Origin: Marisediminicola senii
GTDB taxonomy: Bacteria; Actinomycetota; Actinomycetes; Actinomycetales; Microbacteriaceae
Length of the DNA stretch: 64,000 nt
Direction of reading: 5' to 3'
Assembly: GCF_011057645.1 (NCBI RefSeq)
Contig: NZ_JAALGE010000009.1
Coordinates: 1-64,000, forward strand
Each line of letters starts with the position of its first letter. Within the stretch, counting starts at the first letter, position 1. Of the stretch, positions 36,618-45,467 are shown one piece after another. The notes beneath the pieces were generated by a model. It was not told where the DNA came from. It did not search any database and saw only the letters and a list, made by a program, of their open reading frames with translations. Both the position numbers and the translations under genes were made by a program.

Positions 36618-37595
36618 ATGCCCGACCAGCCTATGAAGATCGCCGCCGTCATCTACAACCCGATCAAGGTCGACCTCGATGCCCTGCGCGAGGCCATCAC
36701 GACCGAGGCGGATGCCGCGGGCTGGGGCGAGACGCGCTGGTACCCCACCTCGGTCGAGGACGAGGGACAGGGCGCGACCGGCGAGGCACTGGCCGACAAG
36801 GTCGACCTCGTGATCGCCGCGGGCGGGGACGGCACCGTGCGTGCCGTCGCCGAGGCCGTGCGCGGCTCCGGCGTTCCCGTCGCGCTGCTGCCATCGGGAA
36901 CCGGCAACCTGCTCGCCCGCAACCTCAAGCTCACCCTCGACAACATGCCGACCTCCGTGAAGGTCGCCTTCACCGGTGTCGACCGCGACATCGACCTCGG
37001 CGTGATCGACATCGAGCGCGAAGACAAGAGCCGCGACCGCCACGTCTATGTCGTCATGGCGGGCATGGGCCTCGACGCGAAGATGATCGAGAACACCGAC
37101 GACGACCTCAAGGCGAAGGCGGGCTGGGTCGCCTACGTCAAGGCGATCGCCGCGTCGCTGCGCGACAGAAACGAACTGCACCTGCGCTTCCAGCTCGATG
37201 GGGGCCCCCGCCGCCGCGCGACGGCGCACACGGTCATCCTCGGTAATTGTGGATCATTGCCCGCCAACGTGCTGCTGATGCCCGACGCCGTGATCGACGA
37301 CGGACTGTTCGACCTGATGCTGATGCGCCCGGGCGGCGTGCTCGGCTGGATCCGGGTGTGGACCAAGATCGCCTGGACCAATGGCGTGCTGCGCCGCACC
37401 AAGACCGGTGCCGCCATCGCCGGGGAACGCCGCAACGACGGCGACCTGCACTACGAGACCGGCAAGAAGTTCGTCGCCCGCCTGTCGCGCCCCGAGGTCA
37501 TCGAACTCGACGGCGACACCTTCGGCACGGCGACCGCGTTCAACTCCTTCATCGACCCCGGCGCCCTGACCGTGCGCATCCCCGCCGACGCGTAA
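36618..37595 (+). CDS. Diacylglycerol kinase catalytic-domain lipid kinase
   Basis: This 325-residue soluble protein has the DAGK catalytic fold. AAGGDGTVRAVAEAV is the nucleotide-binding GGDGT motif, LPSGTGNLLARNL follows, and the C-terminal beta-sandwich has DGLFDLMLM and ELDGDTFGTATAFN. It probably phosphorylates diacylglycerol or a related lipid at the membrane surface (YegS/DgkB-like). A CGAGGA site precedes ATG 36618. Confidence 0.92.
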   Translation: MPDQPMKIAAVIYNPIKVDLDALREAITTEADAAGWGETRWYPTSVEDEGQGATGEALADKVDLVIAAGGDGTVRAVAEAVRGSGVPVALLPSGTGNLLARNLKLTLDNMPTSVKVAFTGVDRDIDLGVIDIEREDKSRDRHVYVVMAGMGLDAKMIENTDDDLKAKAGWVAYVKAIAASLRDRNELHLRFQLDGGPRRRATAHTVILGNCGSLPANVLLMPDAVIDDGLFDLMLMRPGGVLGWIRVWTKIAWTNGVLRRTKTGAAIAGERRNDGDLHYETGKKFVARLSRPEVIELDGDTFGTATAFNSFIDPGALTVRIPADA

Positions 37596-37633
37596 CCCGT
37601 CACCTGCGGCATTCACCCGGAACGGGGCGTGGG

Positions 37634-38290
37634 CTACCGTGCCGCGAGCAGTGCCGTCGAGTGCAGGCGGGCGGCCGCGATGGCGGTGGATGCCACGTCG
37701 ATCACTTTCAGCGCCGCATCCGCGATCGACGGCGCGGTGAGCTCGTCGATCGTCTCCGGTTCGCGGCGACGTTGCAGGATGACGCTCTCGACGAGTCCGA
37801 GCACGAGGATGCTCGCAGCCCTGCCCTCGGTCGCAGGCACCCCGCAGGCCACCACGAGGGTCTCGTAGGCCGCCTCGAGCTCGGCCCGCAGCGCATGGAA
37901 CGGCGCGAACCGCTCGTCGGCGAGCTCGGGGATCAGGTACAGCGATCCGATGTTCGTTTCGCCGCCGGAGAGCAGCCGGGCATCGGCGACGCACAGCGCC
38001 CACAGCCGCGATTCGGCCGGTTCCGGGCCGTCGAGCAGGCGACGGGCGACGTCGAGCGACGGCCGCACGGTGCCGAGCAGCAGCTCGAGGAGGATCTCGT
38101 GCTTCCCGCTGAAGTAGTGGTAGACGCTGGCCTGCCGAATGCCCGCGGTGGCCGCGAGGGAGTGGGTGCTCGTGCTGCCGTAGCCCACGGTGCAGAACAG
38201 GTGGGCGGCCGCGTGCAGGATGTCGTTTCGCGTGCCCAGTCCGGTGGGGGAGGGTCCGGCCGCACGGGGTCGTCCGCTGGTGCGCGCCAT
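37634..38290 (-). CDS. TetR-family transcriptional regulator
   Basis: This 218-residue protein has the TetR helix-turn-helix at residues 20-66 (ILHAAAHLFCTVGYGSTSTHSLAATAGIRQASVYHYFSGK is the standard pattern), followed by a helical ligand-binding domain. It is divergent from the guanidine/urea operon and is the natural candidate for its regulator. A partial dyad lies at 38381-38400. The effector is not known; guanidine or a pathway intermediate would be logical (inference). Confidence 0.93.
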   Translation of the reverse strand: MARTSGRPRAAGPSPTGLGTRNDILHAAAHLFCTVGYGSTSTHSLAATAGIRQASVYHYFSGKHEILLELLLGTVRPSLDVARRLLDGPEPAESRLWALCVADARLLSGGETNIGSLYLIPELADERFAPFHALRAELEAAYETLVVACGVPATEGRAASILVLGLVESVILQRRREPETIDELTAPSIADAALKVIDVASTAIAAARLHSTALLAAR

Positions 38291-38380
38291 GATGCAGCCA
38301 CGGTATCACCCGGCCTTCCCGTCGGTAACACGGCCGAAACGTGGGGTACACCTGCCCGTCACGGCCATCGGTTTCACTGG

Positions 38381-38400
38381 TTTCTATCGAAGAACAGAAA
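38381..38400. promoter_or_regulatory. Candidate TetR operator before the guanidine operon
   Basis: TTTCTATCGAAGAACAGAAA is an imperfect 20-bp dyad with 5-bp outer arms TTTCT and AGAAA. It is AT-rich against its surroundings and lies 13 bp before the operon's first ATG, so a bound repressor would block initiation. Symmetry inside the dyad is weak. Confidence 0.4.
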
Positions 38401-38412
38401 TGTGGTGCGACG

Positions 38413-39309
38413 ATGACCGGCGACAGTACGAACGACAGCACAGACCAGATCATGGATGCCTCGGCCCCCGAACCCGCGGCATCCGCGACGTCGACGACCG
38501 CCGGTGCGCGGGAGCATGCCCGGGCGCAGGGAAGCACTCGCGTCGCCGCGCAGCCCACCCTGCCGGCGTCTTCGGCTGCCGCACCCGACGGTGTGGACCC
38601 CTCACGCATGGTGTGGGCGGAACGGGTCGCCGGTGGCAACTACACCCACAAGGTGCTCGCGCGCGGCACCGTGCTGCGCCTCACCGACGTCACCGGCGAC
38701 GCGTGCGCGTCGATCCTGCTGTACAACGCCGACCAGGCCTTCGAGCGGCTCAACGTCGCCGACACCGTGAAGGTGCAGTGGCAGGTGTACAGCGGGCCGG
38801 GGCAGCTGCTGCTCTCCGACCAGGCCCGCGTGCTCGCGAGCATCGAGGACGACACCTCGGGGCACCACGACAGCATCTTCGGCACCTCCGCGCTGCTGCG
38901 CAACGTCGAGCGCTACGGCGACGGGTCCCCGCAGGGGCCGTCTCCCGCGGGCCGCGAGCTGCTGAAGCTCGCCGGCGCGAAGCACGGACTGCTGCCGCGC
39001 GACATCGCGCCGAGCGTCTCGTTCTTTCAGGGCGTGCGAATTCGCGATGACGGCAGCCCCGAGTACCTCGGCTCTGCCGGTGCCGGGGCATCGGTGACCA
39101 TTCGCACCGAGCTGCCCGTGATCGTGCTGATCGCGAATGCGGCGCATCCACTCGACCCCCGCGAGGAGTACCACTGCGGCGAGCTCGACGTCGTCGCCTG
39201 GAGAGACGCGCCGACCACGCCCGACGACCCACTGTGGAGCTCGACCCCCGAGGGCGAGCGCGCGTTCCTGAATACTGCCGACTACCTCACCGCGAGGGGC
39301 CTGTCATGA
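38413..39309 (+). CDS. DUF1989 urea-carboxylase-associated protein, carboxyguanidine deiminase subunit
   Basis: This 298-residue protein carries the DUF1989 domain (from about residue 70: RVAGGNYTHKVLARGTVLRLTDVTGDACASILLYN). A low-complexity Ala/Thr-rich N-terminal extension of about 60 residues precedes it. Paired DUF1989 proteins next to a urea-carboxylase-like enzyme were shown to form carboxyguanidine deiminase (CgdAB), which turns carboxyguanidine into allophanate and ammonia. The stop overlaps the next start (ATGA). It is the larger of the two; I do not assign it as A or B. Confidence 0.9.
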   Translation: MTGDSTNDSTDQIMDASAPEPAASATSTTAGAREHARAQGSTRVAAQPTLPASSAAAPDGVDPSRMVWAERVAGGNYTHKVLARGTVLRLTDVTGDACASILLYNADQAFERLNVADTVKVQWQVYSGPGQLLLSDQARVLASIEDDTSGHHDSIFGTSALLRNVERYGDGSPQGPSPAGRELLKLAGAKHGLLPRDIAPSVSFFQGVRIRDDGSPEYLGSAGAGASVTIRTELPVIVLIANAAHPLDPREEYHCGELDVVAWRDAPTTPDDPLWSSTPEGERAFLNTADYLTARGLS

Positions 39310-39959
39310 GCTCGAACACCGCCACACCCACCGACTTCGGCCCCGAGCTGCGCCGCGAGATGGTCGCCGACCGGGCTCCGTGGTCGACTACCCTGCTCGC
39401 CGGGCAGGTGCTCACCATCGTCGACGTCGACGGCAATCAGGCCGTCGACTTCCTCGCCTACGACGCCGCCGATACCGGGATCGCCTACAGCGCGCAGGCC
39501 ACCCTGCAGGGGCAGGATTCCGTCTACCTCACCACCGGGTCGGTGCTGCGCAGCTCGGAGTACGAGCCTCTGCTCACCATCGTCGCGACCGACGTCGACC
39601 GGCACGACACCCTGGGCGGCGCATGCTCGAAGGAGTCGAACACGCTGCGCTACGGGTTCCACACCTGGTCGCAGCACGGCTGCGCCGACAATTTCCTCAA
39701 TGAGCTCTCGCGCTACGGCATGGGCAAGCGCGACCAGGTGTCGAACGTCAACTGGTTCATGAACGTGCCGGTCGACCCCGACGGCGCGCTCGGCATCGTC
39801 GACGGCATCTCGTCGCCCGGCCTGAGCGTCAGCATCCGCGCCGAACGCGACACCCTCGTCGTCGTATCGAACTGCCCGCAGGTGAACAACCCGTGCAACG
39901 GCTTCAACCCGACGCGCGCCGAGATGATCATCCACGCCGGCACGGGTAGCGCCTCGTGA
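39306..39959 (+). CDS. DUF1989 urea-carboxylase-associated protein, second carboxyguanidine deiminase subunit
   Basis: This 217-residue protein is the second DUF1989 member. Conserved blocks are IVDVDGNQAVDFLAYDA, GGACSKESNTLRYG, HGCADNFLNELSRYG and NCPQVNNPCNGFNPTRAEM; the cysteines and histidine are likely metal ligands or catalytic. It is coupled by 4-bp overlaps to genes on both sides, consistent with equimolar subunits of a heteromeric deiminase. Before the guanidine work such proteins were called urea amidolyase-associated proteins. Confidence 0.92.
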   Translation: MSSNTATPTDFGPELRREMVADRAPWSTTLLAGQVLTIVDVDGNQAVDFLAYDAADTGIAYSAQATLQGQDSVYLTTGSVLRSSEYEPLLTIVATDVDRHDTLGGACSKESNTLRYGFHTWSQHGCADNFLNELSRYGMGKRDQVSNVNWFMNVPVDPDGALGIVDGISSPGLSVSIRAERDTLVVVSNCPQVNNPCNGFNPTRAEMIIHAGTGSAS

Positions 39960-42900
39960 CCGCAGACGGCACCATTGCCGGCACCGGCACCCCGGTCGGC
40001 GCGACCCCGTTCGACACCCTGCTCATCGCGAACCGCGGCGAGATCGCGGTGCGCATCATCCGCACCGCCCGCGCCATGGGCATCCGCACGATCGCCGTGT
40101 TCTCCGAGGCCGACCGTGGCGCCGCCCACGTCGAACTCGCCGACCAGGCCGTGTTCATCGGCCCGGCACCCGCGAGCGAGAGCTACCTGCGCGGCGACGC
40201 GATCATCGCCGCCGCCCTCGAGACCGGCGCAGGCGCCATCCACCCCGGATACGGATTCCTCTCCGAAAACGCCGACTTCGCGCGCGCCTGCGAGAGCGCC
40301 GGCATCGTCTTCGTCGGCCCGACACCCGAGCACCTCGACGTGTTCGGATCGAAGCACACCGCCCGGCAGGCCGCCGAGGCCGCCGGGGTGCCGCTCCTGG
40401 CGGGCACCGGGCTCCTCGACACCCTCGACGACGCGCTCGCCGCCGCCGACATCATCGAATACCCCGTCATGCTCAAGGCCACCGCGGGCGGAGGTGGCAT
40501 CGGCATGCAGGCCTGCCACGACCCCACCGAGCTGACCGCCGCGTGGGACAACGTGCGCCGCGTCGCCGGCGCGAGCTTCTCCTCTTCCGGCGTGTTCCTC
40601 GAGCGCCTCGTCGTGAACGCCCGCCACGTCGAGGTGCAGGTGTTCGGCAACGGCCGGGGTGTCGTCGCCACCATCGGCGACCGCGACTGCTCCCTCCAGC
40701 GCCGCAACCAGAAGGTCATCGAAGAGACCCCGTCGCCCGACCTGCCCGACGCCGTGCGCCAGCAGATCACCGACGCCGCCCGCGCCCTGTGCGAATCGGT
40801 CGACTACCGCTCCGCCGGCACCGTCGAGTACATCTACGACCCGATCCGCCAGGAGGCCGCCTTCCTCGAGGTGAATACACGCCTGCAGGTCGAGCACCCG
40901 GTGACCGAGGCCATCTTCGGCATCGACCTCGTCGAATGGATGCTGCGCCTCGCGCAGGGCGATACCGATGTCACCGCATCTCCCCTCCATGCCGCTGGCG
41001 CCGCGGTCGAAGCGCGCCTCTACGCCGAGAACACCGACCTCGGTAACCTGCCGAGCTCCGGCACCATCACCAACCTCGTGTTCGACGACGCGGCCAGGGT
41101 CGACACCTGGCTGGAGGTCGGCACCGAGGTCAGCACGAACTACGACCCGTTGCTCGGCAAGATCATCGTGCACGCCGCCGACCGCGACGCCGCCTGGGCC
41201 GCCCTCCGCTCCGCCCTCGACGGCACCCGCGTCGACGGCATCGCCACCAACCTCGGCATGCTGCGCTGCATCGCGGCAGAGCCGGAGGTGCTCGAGGCAC
41301 GGCACTCGACCAGCACGCTCGAGCGCGTCGTCGACACCACCCCGCGCATCGAGGTGGTCAAGCCCGGCATGCTCACCACCGTGCAGGACTGGCCGGGCCG
41401 GGTCGGCTACTGGCCGGTCGGCATTCCGCCGTCGGGCCCGATGGACTCGCTGTCGCTGCGCCTCGGCAACCGCGCGCTCGGCAACGCGGAGGGCGCCCCC
41501 GGGCTCGAAACCACCATGACCGGGCCGACGCTGCGGTTCCACACGGCTACCACGGTCATGGTCACGGGCGCGCCGGTCGCGGTGACGCTCGACGACCAGC
41601 CAGTGGAGCAGTGGCATCCACTCGCCGTTCCGGCCGGGGGAGTGCTCGCCATCGGCACCGCGACCACCGGCATGCGCTCGTACCTGCTAGTCGCCGGCGG
41701 ACTCGACGTGCCCGACGTGCTCGGGTCGGCCAGCACCTTCGACCTCGGGGAGATCGGCGGAGCCGCCGGACGGGCGATCCGCACCGGGGACATCCTCGCG
41801 GTGCATGCCGCACCCGAGAGTGCGGCTGGGGCCCGTGCCGTGTCTGGAGCCGAGCGCCCGGTGTTCGAGTCCGCCTGGCGCCTCGCGGCCCTCGAGGGCC
41901 CGCACGCTGCACCGGACTTCTTCACGCCCGCCGACATGGAGACCTTCTACGCGACCGAGTGGGAGGTGCACTTCAACTCCGCACGCACGGGCGTGCGCCT
42001 GGTGGGGCCGCGCCCGCAGTGGGCCCGCACCGACGGGGGCGAGGCGGGGCTGCATCCATCGAACATCCACGACACGCCATACGCGGTCGGCGCCGTCGAC
42101 TACACCGGCGACCTGCCCATCCTGCTCGGTCCCGACGGCCCCAGCCTCGGCGGGTTCACCTGCCCGGCGACCGTCGCGACCGGGCACCTGTGGAAGCTCG
42201 GGCAGCTGCGGCCAGGCGACACCGTGCGCTTCGTGCCTGTCGGCGCGGAGCAGGCGGTGACACTGCTCGGCGACCCGCTGGCGGCCGCCGAACCCGACCG
42301 TGCCGCGGTGGTCGACGGCGGCGTGCTGCACTCGGTGCCCGCGACCGACCGCTCGCCGTCGTTCGTGCTGCGCCGCAGCGGCGACGCGAACCTACTCGCC
42401 GAGTACGGCGAGATGGTTCTCGAGCTCGCGTCCCGCATGCGGGTGCACGCGCTCATGGAGGCCGTGCAGCAGCGCATCGACGGCGGGGAGCTCGCCGGCG
42501 TCGTAGAGCTGACGCCCGGCATCCGTTCCCTGCAACTGCACCTCGACCCGGCGGTCACCAGCGTCGCCGAGCTCGCCGCCGCGGTGCGCGACCTCGAGTC
42601 CGAGCTGCCCGCGACCGCCGACCTTCGCGTGCCAAGCCGCACCGTGCACCTGCCGCTGTCGTGGGACGACCCGTCGACCCGCGAGGCGATCCGCCGCTAC
42701 ATGAACGGCGTGCGCGACGACGCCCCGTGGACGCCGTGGAACATCGAGTTCATCCGCCGCATCAACGGCCTCGACAGCGTCGACGACGTGTATCGCACCG
42801 TGTTCGACGCCCAGTACCTCGTGCTCGGGCTCGGCGACGTGTACCTCGGGGCGCCGGTTGCGACCCCGCTCGACCCGCGGCACCGGCTCGTCACCACCAA

Positions 42901-43594
42901 GTACAACCCGGCCCGCACCTGGACGCCGCAGAACGCGGTCGGTATCGGCGGCGCCTACCTGTGCATCTACGGCATGGAGGGGCCGGGCGGCTACCAGTTC
43001 GTCGGCCGCACCGTGCAGGTCTGGTCGACGCTGCGCCAGCGCGGACCGTTCGAGAACGGCGTGCCGTGGCTGCTGCGGTTCTTCGACCGCATCACCTGGT
43101 ACCCCGTCGACCCCGACGAGCTGCTCGCGATGCGCGCCGACATGGCCGCCGGCCGGTTGCCGATCCGCATCGAGGACGGCGACTTCGGCATGGCCGACTA
43201 CGAGGCGTTCCTCGCCGAGAACGACGAGTCGATCGCGGCCTTCCGCGCGACGCAGGCGACCGCGTTCGCCGCGGAACGGCAGGCGTGGGAGGAGTCGGGC
43301 GAGTTCGAGCGCGCCGATGCCGAACCGCCTGCGATCGCGACATCGGCGGTCGTTGTGCCCGACGGCTGCGAGGGCGTCGAGGCGCAGTTCGCGGCGAACG
43401 TGTTCCGCATCGACGTGGCCGTTGGGGACGTGGTCGCCGAGGGGCAGACACTCGTCGCCGTCGAGGCCATGAAGATGGAGGCATCCGTCGTCGCCACCGC
43501 CAGCGGAACCGTCGTCGACGTCGTCACCACCCTCGGGGCGCAGGTCGGCCCCGGCACCGTGCTCGTGATTATCGAACTGGAGAAGGCGGCATGA
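39956..43594 (+). CDS. Biotin-dependent guanidine/urea carboxylase
   Basis: This 1212-residue enzyme uses ATP, bicarbonate and biotin to carboxylate guanidine or urea. The N-terminal biotin carboxylase (about 15-465) has LIANRGEIAVRIIRTAR, ATP-grasp KATAGGGGIGMQ and EVNTRLQVEHPVTE. The carboxyltransferase follows as an AHS2/KipA-like part (PGMLTTVQDWPGRVGY near 470) and an AHS1/KipI-like part (SGDANLLAEYGEMV near 810). Biotin attaches to Lys1173 in VEAMKMEA. Urea and guanidine carboxylases differ at a reported Asn/Asp position in the carboxyltransferase; GAVDYTGDLPIL may be that site but needs alignment. Two DUF1989 partners favour guanidine. Confidence 0.93.
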   Translation: MTADGTIAGTGTPVGATPFDTLLIANRGEIAVRIIRTARAMGIRTIAVFSEADRGAAHVELADQAVFIGPAPASESYLRGDAIIAAALETGAGAIHPGYGFLSENADFARACESAGIVFVGPTPEHLDVFGSKHTARQAAEAAGVPLLAGTGLLDTLDDALAAADIIEYPVMLKATAGGGGIGMQACHDPTELTAAWDNVRRVAGASFSSSGVFLERLVVNARHVEVQVFGNGRGVVATIGDRDCSLQRRNQKVIEETPSPDLPDAVRQQITDAARALCESVDYRSAGTVEYIYDPIRQEAAFLEVNTRLQVEHPVTEAIFGIDLVEWMLRLAQGDTDVTASPLHAAGAAVEARLYAENTDLGNLPSSGTITNLVFDDAARVDTWLEVGTEVSTNYDPLLGKIIVHAADRDAAWAALRSALDGTRVDGIATNLGMLRCIAAEPEVLEARHSTSTLERVVDTTPRIEVVKPGMLTTVQDWPGRVGYWPVGIPPSGPMDSLSLRLGNRALGNAEGAPGLETTMTGPTLRFHTATTVMVTGAPVAVTLDDQPVEQWHPLAVPAGGVLAIGTATTGMRSYLLVAGGLDVPDVLGSASTFDLGEIGGAAGRAIRTGDILAVHAAPESAAGARAVSGAERPVFESAWRLAALEGPHAAPDFFTPADMETFYATEWEVHFNSARTGVRLVGPRPQWARTDGGEAGLHPSNIHDTPYAVGAVDYTGDLPILLGPDGPSLGGFTCPATVATGHLWKLGQLRPGDTVRFVPVGAEQAVTLLGDPLAAAEPDRAAVVDGGVLHSVPATDRSPSFVLRRSGDANLLAEYGEMVLELASRMRVHALMEAVQQRIDGGELAGVVELTPGIRSLQLHLDPAVTSVAELAAAVRDLESELPATADLRVPSRTVHLPLSWDDPSTREAIRRYMNGVRDDAPWTPWNIEFIRRINGLDSVDDVYRTVFDAQYLVLGLGDVYLGAPVATPLDPRHRLVTTKYNPARTWTPQNAVGIGGAYLCIYGMEGPGGYQFVGRTVQVWSTLRQRGPFENGVPWLLRFFDRITWYPVDPDELLAMRADMAAGRLPIRIEDGDFGMADYEAFLAENDESIAAFRATQATAFAAERQAWEESGEFERADAEPPAIATSAVVVPDGCEGVEAQFAANVFRIDVAVGDVVAEGQTLVAVEAMKMEASVVATASGTVVDVVTTLGAQVGPGTVLVIIELEKAA

Positions 43595-44931
43595 CCGACA
43601 CTGATTCGCTCACATTCGAGGTGCCCGTGGATGCCGCGGCGCACGTCGCCAGCAGGTACGCCCGGTTCGCGGCCGTCGACCGCGCCGAAGCGTTCATCAC
43701 GCTGCGGCCCGAGGCTGATGTCGCGCTCGAGCTGAACGCCGTGCTCGCGCGACGCCGTGCAGGGGAGCCGCTGCCGCTCGCCGGGCTGCTCTTCGCCGTG
43801 AAGGGCAACATCGATATCGCCGGGATCGACACCACCGCGGGGTGCCCGGCCTTCGCCTACAGTCCGGCCGCCGATGCGACCGTCGTCGCCCGCCTGCGCG
43901 CGGCCGGCGCCGTGGTGCTCGGCAGCACCAACCTCGACCAGTTCGCCACCGGACTCGTCGGCACCCGCAGCCCATACGGCGCCATGCGACACGCGACCGA
44001 CCCGACCCGCATCTCGGGCGGCTCGAGCAGCGGATCGGCCGTCGCGGTCGCCACCGGGTTCGCCGACTTCGCACTCGGCACCGATACCGCGGGCTCTGGG
44101 CGTGTGCCCGCCGCATTCCACGGCCTGGTCGGGCTGAAGCCGACCAAGGGCTGGGTGCCCGCCACCGGCGTGGTGCCCGCCTGCCGCACGCAAGACGTGG
44201 TGTCGGTCATGTCGGCGTCGCTGGACATGGCGTCGCTGGTCGTGGGCATCATGGCCGGGGTCGACGCGGGGGACCCGCTGTCACGGGCTGCGCCCGCCGG
44301 GGACGCTCCCGGAGTCGGTGGCGGTTGTGGCTCCAGGCCCGCGCGCATCGGGGTTCCGCTGCCCGGGCAGCTCGGTGAGCTCGCCCCCGGCTGGGCCGCC
44401 GCGTTCGACGCGGCCGTCGAGCGGCACCGGCGGGCCGGGCACGAGATCGTCGAGGTCGACGTGCAGCCGTTCCTCGACACCGCGCGCATGCTCTACGAGG
44501 GCGCATTCGTCGCGGAGCGTTACGCGGCCGTCGGTGAGTTCATCGACGCGCATCCCGGCGAGGTCGACCCGACCGTCCAGGCGATCATCGGCGGGGCCAG
44601 GGAGATTCCCGCGCACCGTCTGTACCGCGATCTCGAGCGGCTCGAAGGATACGTACTCGTCGCGGCCGGGGTCTTCAGCGGGGTCGACGCGTTGCTGCTG
44701 CCGACGACGGTGCAGCATCCGACCCTCGCCGCCGTCGCAGCCGACCCGCTCGGCGTCAACGGAACGCTCGGCCGGTTCACCAACTTCGCGAACCTGCTCG
44801 ACCTCGCCGCGCTGGCCATTCCCGCCGGAATCGTCGACGGGCTGCCATTCGGCGTGCAGCTCGTCGGGCCGGCGTTTTCCGATGGCCGGCTCGCCGACCT
44901 CGCGCGCGACGTGCTGGAGGTGTCGGCGTGA
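43591..44931 (+). CDS. atzF: Allophanate hydrolase, amidase domain only
   Basis: This 446-residue amidase-signature enzyme hydrolyses allophanate. The Ser-cisSer-Lys triad is visible: Lys71 in FAVKGNIDI, cis-Ser in GGSSSGSA and nucleophile Ser in GTDTAGSGRVPA. Family AtzF enzymes are about 600 residues with a C-terminal domain that completes decarboxylation; here the chain stops after the amidase and the missing part is encoded separately by the next gene, overlapping by GTGA. It is coupled by ATGA to the carboxylase upstream. Confidence 0.93.
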   Translation: MTDTDSLTFEVPVDAAAHVASRYARFAAVDRAEAFITLRPEADVALELNAVLARRRAGEPLPLAGLLFAVKGNIDIAGIDTTAGCPAFAYSPAADATVVARLRAAGAVVLGSTNLDQFATGLVGTRSPYGAMRHATDPTRISGGSSSGSAVAVATGFADFALGTDTAGSGRVPAAFHGLVGLKPTKGWVPATGVVPACRTQDVVSVMSASLDMASLVVGIMAGVDAGDPLSRAAPAGDAPGVGGGCGSRPARIGVPLPGQLGELAPGWAAAFDAAVERHRRAGHEIVEVDVQPFLDTARMLYEGAFVAERYAAVGEFIDAHPGEVDPTVQAIIGGAREIPAHRLYRDLERLEGYVLVAAGVFSGVDALLLPTTVQHPTLAAVAADPLGVNGTLGRFTNFANLLDLAALAIPAGIVDGLPFGVQLVGPAFSDGRLADLARDVLEVSA

Positions 44932-45386
44932 GTGCGGGAGAAGCAGGCGCTGGAGGAGTAGGCGGGGGAGAGGCAGGCGCTGGCGTGTCGGGCGGCTACG
45001 CCGACGTGCTGCTCGCGGTCGCGGGCGCGCACCTCAGCGGGCAGCCGCTCAACCCGCAGCTGACCGACCGCGGCGGTGTGCTCGTCGAGGCGACGACGCT
45101 CGCGCCCCGGTACACCTTGTACGCGCTCGACACGGTGCCGCCGAAGCCCGGGGTGGTGCGGGTCGAGACCGGCGGGAGCGCACTCGCGGTCGAGGTATGG
45201 CGAATGGAAGCTGCGTCGTTCGGTGACTTCGTGGCGCACCTTCCGCAGCCGATGGCGATAGGCCAGGTCGAACTGGCCGATGGCGCGATGGTGCGGGGAT
45301 TCGTCGTGGAGCAGGTCGCGGTCCATGGCGCGACCGAGATCACCGAGTTCGGCGGGTGGCGGGACTACCTGCAGCGCGACCGGTGA
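44928..45386 (+). CDS. Stand-alone allophanate hydrolase C-terminal domain
   Basis: This 152-residue protein corresponds to the C-terminal domain of allophanate hydrolase, a cyclotransferase-like fold: VLLAVAGAHLSGQPLNPQL at the start, then RYTLYALDTVPPKPGVVRV, EVWRM and the end ITEFGGWRDYLQ. It begins with a Gly/Ala/Glu-rich 22-residue lead. In the fused enzyme this domain decarboxylates N-carboxycarbamate from the amidase step and organises the oligomer. Here it presumably binds the separate amidase. It is the last gene of the operon. Confidence 0.9.
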   Translation: MSAGEAGAGGVGGGEAGAGVSGGYADVLLAVAGAHLSGQPLNPQLTDRGGVLVEATTLAPRYTLYALDTVPPKPGVVRVETGGSALAVEVWRMEAASFGDFVAHLPQPMAIGQVELADGAMVRGFVVEQVAVHGATEITEFGGWRDYLQRDR

Positions 45387-45467
45387 GGCTGCGCAGCGTT
45401 ATCGATGCGCGCTGCGGGGTGTCGCGTTCGGGGGTGCTCGCTGCGACCGCACAACGTGCGCCGCGCA

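Noticed and set aside
38291-38412. Possible ykkC-type guanidine riboswitch before the guanidine operon
   Set aside because: The leader is too short and lacks the conserved ykkC motifs I would recognise.
39262-39280. TTCCTGAATACTGCC resembles the 31-bp array motif
   Set aside because: It lies inside the DUF1989 gene, encodes conserved residues, and has no neighbouring copies.
41611-43590. Long arginine-rich open frame running through the carboxylase gene on the same strand
   Set aside because: It is a frame-shifted shadow of the carboxylase; only the part from 43591 (allophanate hydrolase) is real.
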